Numbered from the stretch's first letter, positions 9,881 through 20,539 are shown. The stretch is DNA of 64,000 bases from Persicaria tinctoria (GCA_037127255.1 JBANSL010000007.1:61489038-61553037); one strand, 5' to 3'. The notes: a model not told the origin generated them from the letters alone. Translations and numbers: made by a program.

Positions 9881-9940
9881 ATTTAGCAACCTTATTTTAG
9901 GGGTGCACATTTTGCTAATATAAAGAGGATGGAGGACAAT

Positions 9941-10761
9941 TTTCTAATATAGGCAAAAAATATGGCCTGTATAGTAACTGCCCGGTATTTATCATTCTTA
10001 ATTCGTGCTCAAAGAAAAGCATCAAGTATTTTAGGACGGGGAGATTATTATTTTTTCTATTTTTATAACTACAAGTCTTGATAAATAAATAGAAGGTAGG
10101 TATAATGATATTAAAAGGGAAGAACGAACAAACTCTGACATCCCTATCAAGCATCGTGAAAGAATTCAACAAAGTAAATGAACCAAAATTTTTGAAAGCC
10201 TGGGTCAAGTTCAAATTAAAGATCAATTTAGGAATAGATTTTGGTTGCAGCACACATTGATAGTTGTTTTGTACAAATAATAATGAACAAATAGAAAAAA
10301 AACTCAAAGTTGGGGGTTAACTTCAAGTAGCTATAATTGCTGATTAAATGAAAATTTTTGAATGAGGGGTGATTACCTACAAATAAGATTAAAAAAAATA
10401 GTGGTTTTATGCATTTTGACTTATTATATAAGACTAAAGCATATAAATTTATTAAATGAATAAAAAAGGAATTTTTTTCAAACTATTCACAAAAAAATAA
10501 TTATTTACAATAATATGCACACATTCAAAATATTTTCGAAAATATTCATTTTTTACAGAGTTTACAGAGAAACGCGGGTTGAGACCGCGTTTCTCTCACA
10601 AGCGTTAATATCTGAAACTAAAGTGAGGTTGGAAAAAAAATAGATAAAAAACACGGGTTGAAACAACATTTTATAATAAATTTTCGGTAAAACGCGGTTT
10701 TAAACCGCGTTTATATCAATTTGTTTTATAAATTGAAAAAAAGAAAAGAAAACTAATGACT
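9941..10761. other. AT-rich spacer with two GC-box hairpins
   Basis: No gene is seen. The sequence 10566-10596 forms a perfect 12-bp stem (AGAGAAACGCGG) with a 7-nt loop. A related near-palindrome with AACGCGG arms lies at about 10688-10712. Confidence 0.6.
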
Positions 10762-10766
10762 ATTCA

Positions 10767-10984
10767 TATGGTGATGTATGTTGGGCTACTAAGGGGCATT
10801 TTGGTAATCTCAAGTAAGGTTGTTAGAACCTTACTTGACTACTGCCTTGGCGCCTAAAAATAAAACAGATTTCAGTTTTCCACTTTCTTCTAGAATCTGT
10901 AAAACCTCTCTTTTGAGTTTGCAACAAAAATGATTTTCGATTGATGATTTCACTTGTGTTCAAGGTTGAATTCACAAGTTCAAA
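10767..10984 (+). repeat. 5' LTR of Copia element 2
   Basis: 218 bp, short for a Copia LTR. It appears identical to 15743-15960 and is followed at once by the primer site. Confidence 0.93.
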
Positions 10985-10996
10985 TGGTATCAGAGC
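10985..10996 (+). other. Primer binding site (initiator tRNA-Met) of Copia 2
   Basis: TGGTATCAGAGC directly follows the last shared LTR base, with no spacer. Canonical elements normally have one or two bases between LTR and primer site. Confidence 0.9.
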
Positions 10997-11119
10997 TGAT
11001 GGAAGCGATTCGCGTTTTCTGAAGTTTTTTTTTAGCTGCTGGCGTTGCTGGATCTGAGAGGTTCAGATCTAGTTTGTTCGATTTCTTCCCGAAGTTGATC
11101 TTGCTGATTTCAGAGCGAC

Positions 11120-13195
11120 ATGGTGGGACGAGGTTCGACGAGCAATCCTGGTCACGGATCTGGTGGCAATGGCGATGGAAATGGTGCCGGAAGGGGAGTC
11201 TTCGTCACTCCACCAGCACCAGGAGCAGGACGAGGTTGGAATGTTGGAAATCCTGGATTTCCGGGACTACAATTTGGGGATGTTAATCAAGGTATGAACA
11301 ATGTTCATGTTAATCCGTATTTTCTCTCAAATTCGGACCATCCAGGCATGAATCTAGTAGCAACGCAGTTTAATGGGGCCAATTTCACTAGTTGGAGTCG
11401 TAGTATTCGAATGGCACTTGGAGCCAAAGCTAAACTAGGTTTTATAACTAGAAGCTGCGTTAAGCCAAGTGAGGATAGCGAGGATCATGAAAAATGGTTG
11501 CGAGCTGATTACATGATTCAGTGTTGGCTTGTTAATTCGCTAAACAGTGATATTGCTGAGAGCTTGACATATGTTCAGTCTTCGAAAGAGCTGTGGGACG
11601 AAATTAGAGATAGGTACTATGAATCTAATGATCCATTGATATTTCAGTTAAGGCGTGATCTAAGTAATCTGAAGCAGGAAAACCTTTCTGTTGGTGTATA
11701 TTTTCTGAAATTAAAGAAAATCTGGGAAGAGATTCAACTGTTGGATCCACTTCCTACTTGTAACTGTGGAGGGCTGAATCAGTGTTCATGTAATGTGATT
11801 AAAAGGATAGTTGAAAGGGATGAGAATGAAAAAATTATGCAGTTTATGCTTGGGCTAAATGATGCATATGAGCATCTGAGAGGAAATGTGTTGTCTAAAG
11901 ATCCCTTTACTGGCCTCCATAAGGTGTATCAAATGGCAGTGCAGATTGAAAGATCAAAGGGAGTAACCTCTTTTACTCCTCCCGAGTCTAGCATCCTTAT
12001 GGCTAACAGGGATGAGCAATTTGAAGTGGAAGCTAATGCAGCCTCCAAATTCAGATATGAGCAGTATAGGCAAAGTGAGCAAGGCAGAAGAGACTATAAG
12101 AGGTACAAGTTGGACAGGAAGTGTGACCACTGTGGGGAACGTGGCCATGTCAAGGAGTTTTGCTTCAAACTTATTGGGTACCCTGAGTGGTTTAGGGGAC
12201 CTAAGGATGATGATAGGTCTAAGCAGCCTGGGAAGTTTGCAGCACAGTTTGAGAGCAGTCAACAGGATAGCCCTTTTGATCAAGGTTTTGAGACTAACCA
12301 GTCATCTCACAAGCCATATCAGGCTATTGTTAATGCAGTATTTCAGGAAGTTTTGAAGATGATGAAGGGCAAGACTCCTGTGGATTTGGTGGACAGTTCA
12401 GCCAACCAGGCAATGACTCACTTTGTAGGTACCTTAAGTGTCTCCTTTCTTATTGGTGTGAACAAGGCTGAAAATGGAATGTGGATAGTGGACTCAGGTG
12501 CCACTGATCACATTGCATTTGATAGTAGTATTTTTGTTGATCTAGTTGATTTACAAACTCCTATTAGACTTGGTTTACCTGATGGAACTTGCATCTCAGT
12601 AAAGCAAACTGGGATCATTTGGTTAAGTGATCAGCTTTGCCTTAAGGATGTGCTTCTTGTTCCTAGCTTCAAACACAACCTATTCTCTGTGTCCAAGATT
12701 GCTTGCACAGAAAAGTTTTGTGTGAGTTTTGATGAGCTGTCTTGTTGGATACAGGACCCTACAACTAGGCAGATTGTTGCAAAAGGAACTGAGATTAAAG
12801 GATTGTACATGCTGAGAGCATCTGGTTGCAGAAGGGATGCTGTGTTCAAGACAAATCATTGTTTTTCCAGTCATGTTTCATCTAGTTGTAATAAGCTGAA
12901 GAATGCTCAGTTGCTTCATGCTAGACTTGGACATATGTCCTTTTCCAACTTACATCATGTCCCTGACAGTAACTGTGGTGATGTTTCAGATTTGTTTTGT
13001 GATGCTTGTTCATTGACTAAGGCTCATAAACTGAAGTTTGATAGAAGTGATTCCTTAGCAGCATGTCCCTTTGAATTGATTCATATGGACATTTGGGGTC
13101 CATACAGAGTTCCTGCTATGTGTGAGGCTAAGTATTTTCTCACAATTTTAGATGATCATACAAGATCAACTTGGGTTTTTTCTGATGCAAGATAA
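11120..13195 (+). pseudogene. Copia 2 gag, protease and first part of integrase (frame 1)
   Basis: The first 691 codons of gag-pol. In order: a Gly-rich N-terminus; the Copia-type Gag N-terminal segment (NPYFLSNSDHPGMNLV, about residues 66-81); the Gag body with NGANFTSWSRSIRMAL; a CCHC knuckle CDHCGERGHVKEFC at about 335; protease VDSGATDHI with Asp about 458; the gag-pre-integrase HARLGHMSF segment; and the first integrase Asp (IHMDIWGP, about 657). The frame then meets a run of six T at 13176-13181 and ends prematurely at 13195. The family consensus needs five T here to read WVFLMQDKQ. It is therefore a single-base insertion or a sequencing/assembly error. A programmed shift is less likely, because Copia elements of this type normally use one frame. 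Confidence 0.88.
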
Positions 13196-15734
13196 ACAAC
13201 AGGTCCTAAGGATCATTACTGGTTTTATAAATTTAGTGGAAACTCAGTTCCATACATCCATTCAGATCATCAGGACAGATAATGGGGCTGAATTCACCCA
13301 AAAGGGGTGCATTGAACTCTTTAGCTCTCGAGGTATAGTTCATCAAAGGTCTGCCCCTGGCGTTCATGAACAAAATGGAAGGGTGGAAAGGAAACACATG
13401 CATCTAATTGAAACTGCAAGAGCCATCAGAGCTCATGCAGGTTTGCCTATCCAATTCTGGGGAGAATGCATCCTAAGTGCAACACACATCATCAACAAAC
13501 TCCCGTCCTCTATTCTCAATTGGAAGTCACCATTTGAGGTATTATATAGAGTTTCCCCTAGATATGATCAGATGAAAGTCATTGGTTGCTTATGCTATGC
13601 AGTACAACCTAATGACTACAGGGATAAAATGGGTAATGTGGCTAGGAGATGTGTATTCATAGGATACCCAGTGGGACAGAAAGCCTTTAAGCTCTATGAC
13701 CTTGACAAAAAGGCCTTCATTATTAGCAGACATGTGAAATTTGTTGAGCACATATTCCCTTTCAAACTGCAAACTCCTGGATCTGGGACTAAGACACAGG
13801 CTTCTTATGATCAGCTATTTGGTGATGAAGATGATCTATCTTTCCATCCACACATGCCTGCTCATTCACCTGAGAGCCAGTCTATTTCACCTGGCATTGA
13901 TGATCACAGTCATTTGTCTCCTGGCTCATCTGAGAGCCATATTGGTCTCTCCCCTTCATCCCTTACCTCCACCAGTAGTTCTCCCATTGCTGCTCCTCAC
14001 CAGTCAGGTCAGAGAGAGCTTCGTTCTCACACCCACAAGCCTAGCAGATTTCAGGATTTCATATGTTCTCACATTCCTTCTAGAGGGCAACATGAAGCAT
14101 CCTCTCAGTCTGATTCATTTGCGGTATTCTCCATCCAAAACTTACTCCATTTGTCTCCAACCTACATTGATTCACTTGTCCACATGTGTGATACCTTTGA
14201 GCCCATATCATTTGCTCAGGCCAAGGGCAATCCTGAATGGGAGACTGCCATGGCTGCTGAACTCAGTGCATTGACTTCAAATCACACCTGGCACCTCACT
14301 CCTCTTCCTGAAGGACAGAAAGCTATAGGGTGCAAATGGATCTTCAAAATCAAATACAAACCTGATGGTTCAATTGACAGATACAAGGCTAGACTTGTTG
14401 CTAAAGAGTATAACCAAATCAAAGACAAAGACTACAAGCAAACGTTCTCTCCAGTGGCCAAACTTGCAACTGTAAGAGTTATTCTTGCTTTAGCAGCATC
14501 TAAGGGATGGTTGTTGCATCAATTGGATGTCAACAATGCCTTCCTCCATGGGTTTCTAGAGGAAGAGGTGTACATGAAACCACCTCCTGGTTACAATGTC
14601 CCTTTTGGCCATGTATGCAAGCTCAAAAGATCCCTATACGGTCTCAAACATGCTAGCAGACAGTGGAACTGTGAACTCACAAGGTTCATGATTAGCCTTG
14701 GCTTCACTCAATCTGTCCATGACTACTCTCTATTTGTCAAGTCAACTGGATCATTCATGACTGTTGCCCTGGTATATGTAGATGACATGCTCATCATGGG
14801 AAATTCCTCAGCTGACATCACTCACACCAAGACATCTCTTCATAAGCAGTTCACCATCAAAGACTTAGGCACTGCTCGATATTTCTTAGGCATGGAAATT
14901 GCAAGGTCCAGCTCAGGGATCCTACTCAATCAAAGGAAGTATATTCTTGATATTTTGAGAGATGCTCAGATGGAGAATTGCAAAGCAACTGAGTTCCCTA
15001 TGCAACATGGTCTCAAACTGTCAACTTCTGATGGTGATCCAATTGTCAATCCTAAAGATTATAGAAGGCTTGTGGGGCGCCTACTTTACCTCACACTCAC
15101 TCGTCCAGACATAGCCTATACTGTCCAACAGCTAAGTCAATTCCTTCTCACCCCTCTCAAACCTCATTGGCATGCCATGGTGTACCTTCTGAGATACCTC
15201 AAGGGCAGCTTCAACCTAGCCTTATCCTATCCTGCAACCTCTTCACTCCAGATTAGAGCCTTCAGTGATGCTGATTGGGGCAATTGCCTCGACACTGGAA
15301 GATCTCTCACTGGGTACTGCATCTTCTTAGGTTCTTCCCTTGTGTCATGGAAGACCAAGAGGCAAAAGGTGGTCTCCAAATCATCCACTGAAAGTGAATA
15401 CAGAGCCATGTCTACTGCAGCGAGTGAACTTGTCTGGCTTGAGGGCATTTTGACTGATCTTCACATTCCTGTCACTCTCCCAATTCAGCTGCATTGTGAC
15501 AACAAATCTGCTCAACAGTTAGCTGCCAACCCTGTCTTTCATGAGAGAACCAAACACGTCCGGATTGACTCCCATTTCATCCGAGAAATGATTCAACAAG
15601 GCTTCATCTCAACCCTGCATGTTCCTTCCTCTCTGCAGCTGGCTGATATCTTGACCAAGGCATTAGGTGCTTCCCAACACACCTTTCTTCGAGCCAAGCT
15701 TGGCCTATTGGTTCCCATGGCTAGTCCAGCTTGA
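13182..15734 (+). pseudogene. Copia 2 integrase (rest), reverse transcriptase and RNase H (frame 2)
   Basis: This frame is open back to 13152, but the genuine protein sequence starts just after the T run. It holds the second integrase Asp (IRTDNGAEF) and the Glu of NGRVERKH, 35 residues apart, the reverse transcriptase core from WETAMAAELSAL through YVDDMLIMG (YVDD at about 14775-14786), and RNase H (SDADWGNC, STESEYRAM, LHCDNKSA). It ends at 15734, where the stop codon overlaps the purine tract. All RT and RNase H catalytic motifs look intact, so only the single frame break upstream disables the polyprotein. Confidence 0.9.
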
Positions 15735-15740
15735 GGGGGG
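15733..15740 (+). other. Polypurine tract of Copia 2
   Basis: GAGGGGGG followed by CC and the 3' LTR. It overlaps the end of the coding sequence. Confidence 0.8.
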
Positions 15741-15742
15741 CC

Positions 15743-15960
15743 TATGGTGATGTATGTTGGGCTACTAAGGGGCATTTTGGTAATCTCAAGTAAGGTTGTT
15801 AGAACCTTACTTGACTACTGCCTTGGCGCCTAAAAATAAAACAGATTTCAGTTTTCCACTTTCTTCTAGAATCTGTAAAACCTCTCTTTTGAGTTTGCAA
15901 CAAAAATGATTTTCGATTGATGATTTCACTTGTGTTCAAGGTTGAATTCACAAGTTCAAA
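15743..15960 (+). repeat. 3' LTR of Copia element 2
   Basis: 218 bp, apparently identical to the 5' LTR, followed by the target duplication ATTCA. Confidence 0.93.
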
Positions 15961-15965
15961 ATTCA

Positions 15966-17308
15966 AGAGTAACTTGACTAAACCACCATATCCATTACTT
16001 ATTTGCGATCTCTAGCATTGTGATCTCTAGCATTTATATCTCATATACAAGTTAACCCAACCACCAGTACTTATTTGCGATCATAATTGATTATTCAAGA
16101 GTAACTTGACTCAACTATCCTATCTACTCACGGTCATTAAGTGATTGAACCACTTGATAGTCTCGTTGTCAAGCTCTTACTAAATAACTTCTTGGTGTCA
16201 TCCACCCAGGTGGTCTCATCCGGTTACCTTGCTGTCAGTCTCTTACAAGATCACTCTTGTCACTAGCCCTGCCCCTACGTGAGGGATTTCACGTGTTGTC
16301 CCTTTGGCAACTCTCTATTGGCTTTCGCCTCCTAGTGCCCCCCAAGAGGTATCACCGACTGCCAACCGCCTAAATCTGTAAATACCCCATTTAACCTCTT
16401 TCACTTGATCTTAGCCAAAAGGCCGAGAAAGGTATCTCTACCTCTTTCATAAGGACCAAATTTTAGCGAGAAGAAAGAAAAATTCTTACAACTACCTCCT
16501 GGAGTAAAAACTCAAGAGCGTAATTGAGTTTCTAACTTTCCTAAATGTGGAAAAAAAAAACGACTCTTAGAGAACAATTAAGATCATCCAGAATTTGAAA
16601 TATCGGGAAGACGATTGAATAGTACGTAAAGCATTGCACGAAAATAGTTGAACTAAACTACTTCTACTTTACATCAAACCTCAACCCGAACACATTTTTT
16701 AGATTGCAAATCATTTTCGATCACTAAGGTATTATTCAGCTTTTTTAAAATAGGACAAACCTCCTTAGCTTTCTAGTGGTCTTTGGGGGCATAAACCAAC
16801 GTTCCTTAGCTTTCTAGGTCGTTGCAATTGGTTGTTATAAATACTCCATTGATAATTCAATAAAATTATATTAAAAATTAATGAGGATCATCCTATAGTT
16901 AGGGGTTCTTCAAAATCCGATCCAAGCCTTTGCATCCATGTTTTTACGTAAGAATGTTGTTGCTCTTCATTCCATTCATCACGTTCAAATATTAAACACA
17001 CGTACATTAGCACTCAAAGAAAGAAACAACAAGATGCATGTTAGTTTTGTCAGTTATTTTGCATAAGTATAAATAGGGAATCAATAGGTTGTAATTAACA
17101 ACTCTCATGTGTATACATATAGCTCCAAAAGCAATGAAACGGTGATGATGATAGATATATATATAATTTTCTCCCAAATCAAACTTCCATCTCAACTCTA
17201 TTTCTTATCCATCTTGAATCATGGTTTACTAGTGCACATTTTCTGATCGCGGTAACAACATTCCAAGAAAGCACGTTTAGGGTCAAGGGGCGACAAACAT
17301 CAAATTAA
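15966..17308. other. Spacer without a recognised gene (contains U2 fragment)
   Basis: Non-coding. AT-rich apart from a GC-balanced block at about 16160-16440 that ends in a U2 snRNA fragment. CCTTAGCTTTCTAG recurs at about 16762 and 16804. Nothing else is recognisable. Confidence 0.6.
16402..16435 (-). ncRNA. Fragment of U2 snRNA (first 34 nt)
   Basis: Read on the minus strand, the sequence starts ATACCTTTCTCGGCC and continues through TTGGCTAAGATCAAGTG. This equals the highly conserved 5' end of U2 spliceosomal RNA as I know it, over 34 nt. It then diverges abruptly, so the branch-site-pairing region and the rest of the ~196-nt RNA are missing. No plant snRNA upstream element or TATA at the expected distance is seen. 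It is a truncated pseudogene or a chimera made by template switching of a LINE reverse transcriptase. Confidence 0.75.
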
Positions 17309-17587
17309 GGGCTCGTTTGTTTAGATAACTAAGGAATGGAAATGTAAGTTATAAAATTTTAGACATAAAATGTATATGATCATCATTTTCTGTGAGCTTG
17401 GAGAAGAGATTGATGAGAATTATTAGTCCATCCTATAGGCATTAGTGACCCTCCTTCACAGTAAGAAATAGAAGGATAACACATTTGTATGAAAAATGGG
17501 AAAAGAATGGAATTGATTAGAATAGTGATCAATATATCTTAACTTAAATATGAATTACATTTATAAGGTAATCATTACTTCTCCTTA

Positions 17588-17588
<1 letters not shown>
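17309..17588 (+). mobile_element. Possible MITE fragment with GGGCTCGTTTG end
   Basis: TTAAGGGCTCGTTTGTTTAG resembles the terminal repeat of PIF/Harbinger-type MITEs, which start GGG..TGTTTG after a TAA/TTA target. The matching other end is not found before the poly-A tract, so the element is incomplete or misassigned. Confidence 0.35.

Positions 17589-17634
<46 letters not shown>
17589..17634 (+). repeat. Poly-A tract of about 46 nt
   Basis: An uninterrupted run of A. It could mark the 3' end of a LINE, SINE or retrocopy inserted in plus orientation, but no coding sequence or target duplication is visible upstream. Length is prone to assembly error. Confidence 0.85.
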
Positions 17635-17637
<3 letters not shown>

Positions 17638-17640
17638 ATA

Positions 17641-18102
17641 AATATGCAACTATCATGAATTAAGCGATGGTGTCGTGGATGGTTGCACCGCCATAGACGT
17701 CGACGAAAAGCCGGCAAATCAACGTGATGGTGGACCGCGGACTTTTCTAGCAGGCCAGCCTCTCTCCCCTTTCTTATTTGTGGAAGAAATCATGCCTACT
17801 CAATTATTGAAAGAGCAACGATAGAGCACCACCAAAATTTAATTCGATCTTACACCCAAATTTCCTATTTTCCTGTTTGCCTTTATATATTGCGGGTCCC
17901 TTCATTTACGTAAAAAAAAAAAGAGAATTTTTGGTGAAATATCACCTTTTCCTAATTTAATTAAGTTATTAGCATCCTACCTTATTAAATTGGTCGTTCT
18001 AACACCCCTTGAAAATTAATTAGCCCCTAACTCTTTCTCGTTCATTCTCTCCAATCTCCATCTCTCGCGCTCCGATGGCGATTTGCTGACACCTGGAAGA
18101 GG
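17641..18102. other. Spacer without a recognised gene
   Basis: No ORF or repeat of note. GC content rises toward 18050, before the Pro-rich ORF at 18103, as in a plant 5' leader. Confidence 0.5.
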
Positions 18103-18489
18103 ATGAGCAACTTCGTCTACCCTCCCCCCACCTCCCCTGCCGTCGTCGACCCCTACTTCGGCGCCGACCTCTACGGCCGCTCCAAGCCCCCCGGATTTGA
18201 CTTCTCCGGCCGCCAATTGCACAAGGCGTCGCCCCACTCCTCCGATTTTGCCTCCAATTACTACCTTCCAGGTTCCAATTTTAGGGATTTTAGGGACAAG
18301 CCCCCAGATTCGACTTCTCCGGCCGCCAATTGCATAAGGCGCTGCCCCACTCCTGCGATTGGGCCTCCAGTTACTACCTTTCAGGTAAAAACTTGGAGTT
18401 GGAGACGACGAAGATGGAGGAAGAAGGGCGTATGGCGTTTAGGTTTCCGAGGGGATGTTGCAGCAGACGAGGGTGGCCACTGTGACTGA
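18103..18489 (+). CDS. Unrecognised Pro/Ser-rich exon with internal tandem duplication
   Basis: A GC-rich frame starting MSNFVYPPPTSPAVVDPYFG that I do not recognise. GC content and codon use stand out from the AT-rich surroundings, as in a plant first exon. A block of about 90-100 bp starting near 18184 is repeated 113 bp further on (CTTCTCCGGC at 18201 and 18314), in a different frame. Each copy ends with a possible splice donor (TTCCAG|GTTCC near 18270, TTTCAG|GTAAAA near 18385). If the second donor is used the exon ends near 18384 and the tail is intron. No downstream exons can be identified. It is probably a first exon of a host gene or a captured fragment. Confidence 0.35.
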   Translation: MSNFVYPPPTSPAVVDPYFGADLYGRSKPPGFDFSGRQLHKASPHSSDFASNYYLPGSNFRDFRDKPPDSTSPAANCIRRCPTPAIGPPVTTFQVKTWSWRRRRWRKKGVWRLGFRGDVAADEGGHCD

Positions 18490-19259
18490 CTACTGCAACC
18501 GATGGAGCGAATCAACTTTGCACAGTATGAAGAATTTGGATTTCTGAGATACGGCTTACAAGTTGTTCTGGCTCTGTGTATCAATGAAGCTGATCACCAC
18601 TGAAATTTTAGGGGTTTTTTCTGCGATTGATGACAACTGAGTAGGGGAGGGATTTTAGGTTGTTTTTGTTTCCTTTGGTTTAGGATTATGAAGTTATGAT
18701 GGATATGGTCTCAAACGGAAATTACTTTATTCAAGTTTTAGATTGTGTATTTGAACTACTCAGAGTTGATTTTGATGAAATTGTGAACTATAAAGGGAAC
18801 AACTGCCTTCAAGTTGGAATTTCGCTGGGATTGGATTGTTATTGTGTTTTTATATTTCTGGATTAAGGGAGATAGTCTGATTTGATTCCTTCAATACATT
18901 TTCTTGGTGTTTTGGTAAATGAATTCTTCCTGTTGGCAATAAAGTTATAGAGCAACATAAATACATCCCCTTTTCTGGAATTTTATATTAAATTGGTTAA
19001 TTTTTTCTAGTATTTGAGATTGATATTGATAGTATTCATGGCCACTTGAGACCTAATGTGGTTTTCTTTGTGTATGGTATATTGGTATTCAAGTGGGTTT
19101 ATAAACATTGCGCTATGTTCTTTGCTCCCATGAAATGTGTTGCATAATTGAATGCTGAAAAATAGTAGGTTTGAAAAGGAAGAGACAAAATGGGCTCTTT
19201 CATATTTTCATCAATGAATAAAAGTCGTCAAAAAATATGTAAAAATCACATTTCATGCT
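18490..19259. other. Spacer without a recognised gene
   Basis: T-rich, intron-like sequence following the GC-rich exon. No coding exon is identified. Confidence 0.5.
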
Positions 19260-19875
19260 CCTATATCATCAATTGTATAAAAAATGTGATAAAAATGTCA
19301 TCAACGAAAGATGTCATCACAAATGATCGAGATAAATGAAGTGTAATCACAAATGTCATCGATGAATAAAAATGTAATAAACATGTCACCACAAGTGATT
19401 GCATCAATGAAGTGGTATCAAATGATTTGATTAAAAAAAGTGGGATCAAATAACTACATTAGAAAAACGGTATTAAAACATTACTTTGAAAAGCTTGCAT
19501 CACATTAAATAAAAAATGTCATCAAAATACTACTTAAAAAAAAATATGGCATCACGGGAAAAAAAAATATCATAAAAAAATGACATAAAAAAGTGTCATC
19601 AGTAGTCAACGGTAAAAAAAGGCATCAATGGTCCACGTGACATCATAGTAAACAAAAAATGTCATCAAGGGTTGAAAAAAGTGACATTAAAAAAGTGTCA
19701 TAAAACCATTTTATTATAAAAGTGACATCAAAGCGAAAATAAAATGTAATAAAAAATGGCATCAAAGCGGCAAAAAATGACATCATGGTAAAAAAAATAA
19801 CATCGGAAAAATGACATCATGTTAAAAAATGAAATAAAAAAAAGGCATAAAAAAGTGGCATCATTTGTTAAAAAA
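19260..19875 (+). repeat. Degenerate array of GTCATCA words in A-rich sequence
   Basis: GTCATCA, GGCATCA or GACATCA recurs roughly every 15-30 bases in an A-rich background, too irregular for a simple microsatellite. The array ends in CGTCAACGTTGACCGGTCAACGGTCAACG-type inverted phrases at about 19880-19912. It could be the subterminal repeat zone of an unidentified DNA transposon. Confidence 0.55.
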
Positions 19876-20183
19876 AAAAACGTCAACGTTGACCGGTCAA
19901 CGGTCAACGCTGACCTTAATAGTCCATTTGGGAAGGTTGCAAGTTTAGCTAATTAATTTTGTTTGGATGCTAATTAGTTAATTAGATCTTCATAATGTGC
20001 TAGTTGCCAAAATAACTCAAAAAAAGCCATAAAAAAATCCTATTTTTTATTAAGTTTAGTTTATTTATATCTTGAATTGTGTGTTTTATAAATTTGATCG
20101 GTATATGTGTCAAAATAATCCATCAAGGAATGTCATCGTTTCTCATATATACACACAAGCGAATATTCATTCAACAAGCTATA

Positions 20184-20536
20184 GGGTGTGTATGGATGGA
20201 ATTTTAGTAGTTAATAAACTATTAAAATTGGGGGTTGAAATTTTTAACCTTGTATGGGGAGGGGTTTATTAGGAGATTTTAGTTTATTTGGGGGTTTATT
20301 TAATAAGCTATTTTTGATAGCTTTTTGGGAGTTTATGTGGTTTATTTGATTTGAAAATACCACAATACCCCTAATAATAACAAAATAAACCTACACTTTT
20401 TACAAATAAACTGTTTTTCAACCCATACGGAGTTTATATTTTTTCATAAATTTTTAACTACTTTTTACCAACAGTTTATAAATTTTACCCTGTTTATAAT
20501 TTTAGTCGGTTTATTAACTCCGTCCCATACGAACCC
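20184..20536 (+). mobile_element. 353-bp MITE with inverted ends
   Basis: Starts GGGTGTGTATGGATGG and ends, on the other strand, GGGTTCGTATGGGACGG. The inverted similarity extends to GTTAATAAAC on both sides. It is flanked by ATA on both sides (20181-20183, 20537-20539), a 3-bp duplication of the size used by PIF/Harbinger elements, although the usual target is TAA or TTA. No coding capacity. Confidence 0.7.
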
Positions 20537-20539
20537 ATA

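Larger units (their letters stand above)
6959..9940. mobile_element. Candidate gene-capturing DNA transposon (cyclin A3 and ACER fragments)
   Basis: This stretch holds fragments of two unrelated genes, a tRNA-like sequence and at least a dozen TTTCAGCA/TGCTGAAA words from about 7068 to 9870. The edges read AGAAAATTTGCCC (about 6957) and, on the complementary strand, AGAAAATTGTCC (about 9930), a weak terminal inverted similarity of MULE type. No target duplication was found, so the boundaries and element class (Pack-MULE or other) are inference. The co-occurrence of partial exons from different genes inside one word-rich block is the main support. Confidence 0.45.
10767..15960 (+). mobile_element. 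Copia LTR retrotransposon 2 with identical LTRs and TA..AA ends
   Basis: A 5194-bp element whose two 218-bp LTRs look identical. The shared sequence runs from TATGGTGATG to CAAGTTCAAA, and the flanks carry a perfect ATTCA duplication (10762-10766 and 15961-15965). Taking the usual TG..CA ends instead would destroy the duplication match, so the integrated termini are non-canonical. Gag-pol is complete in domains but has a one-base frame break in the integrase. The insertion must be very recent. Confidence 0.93.

Noticed and set aside
13152..13195. Programmed ribosomal frameshift in Copia 2
   Set aside because: The overlap contains a T6 run, but related elements read through in one frame; a simple one-base insertion or sequence error explains it better.
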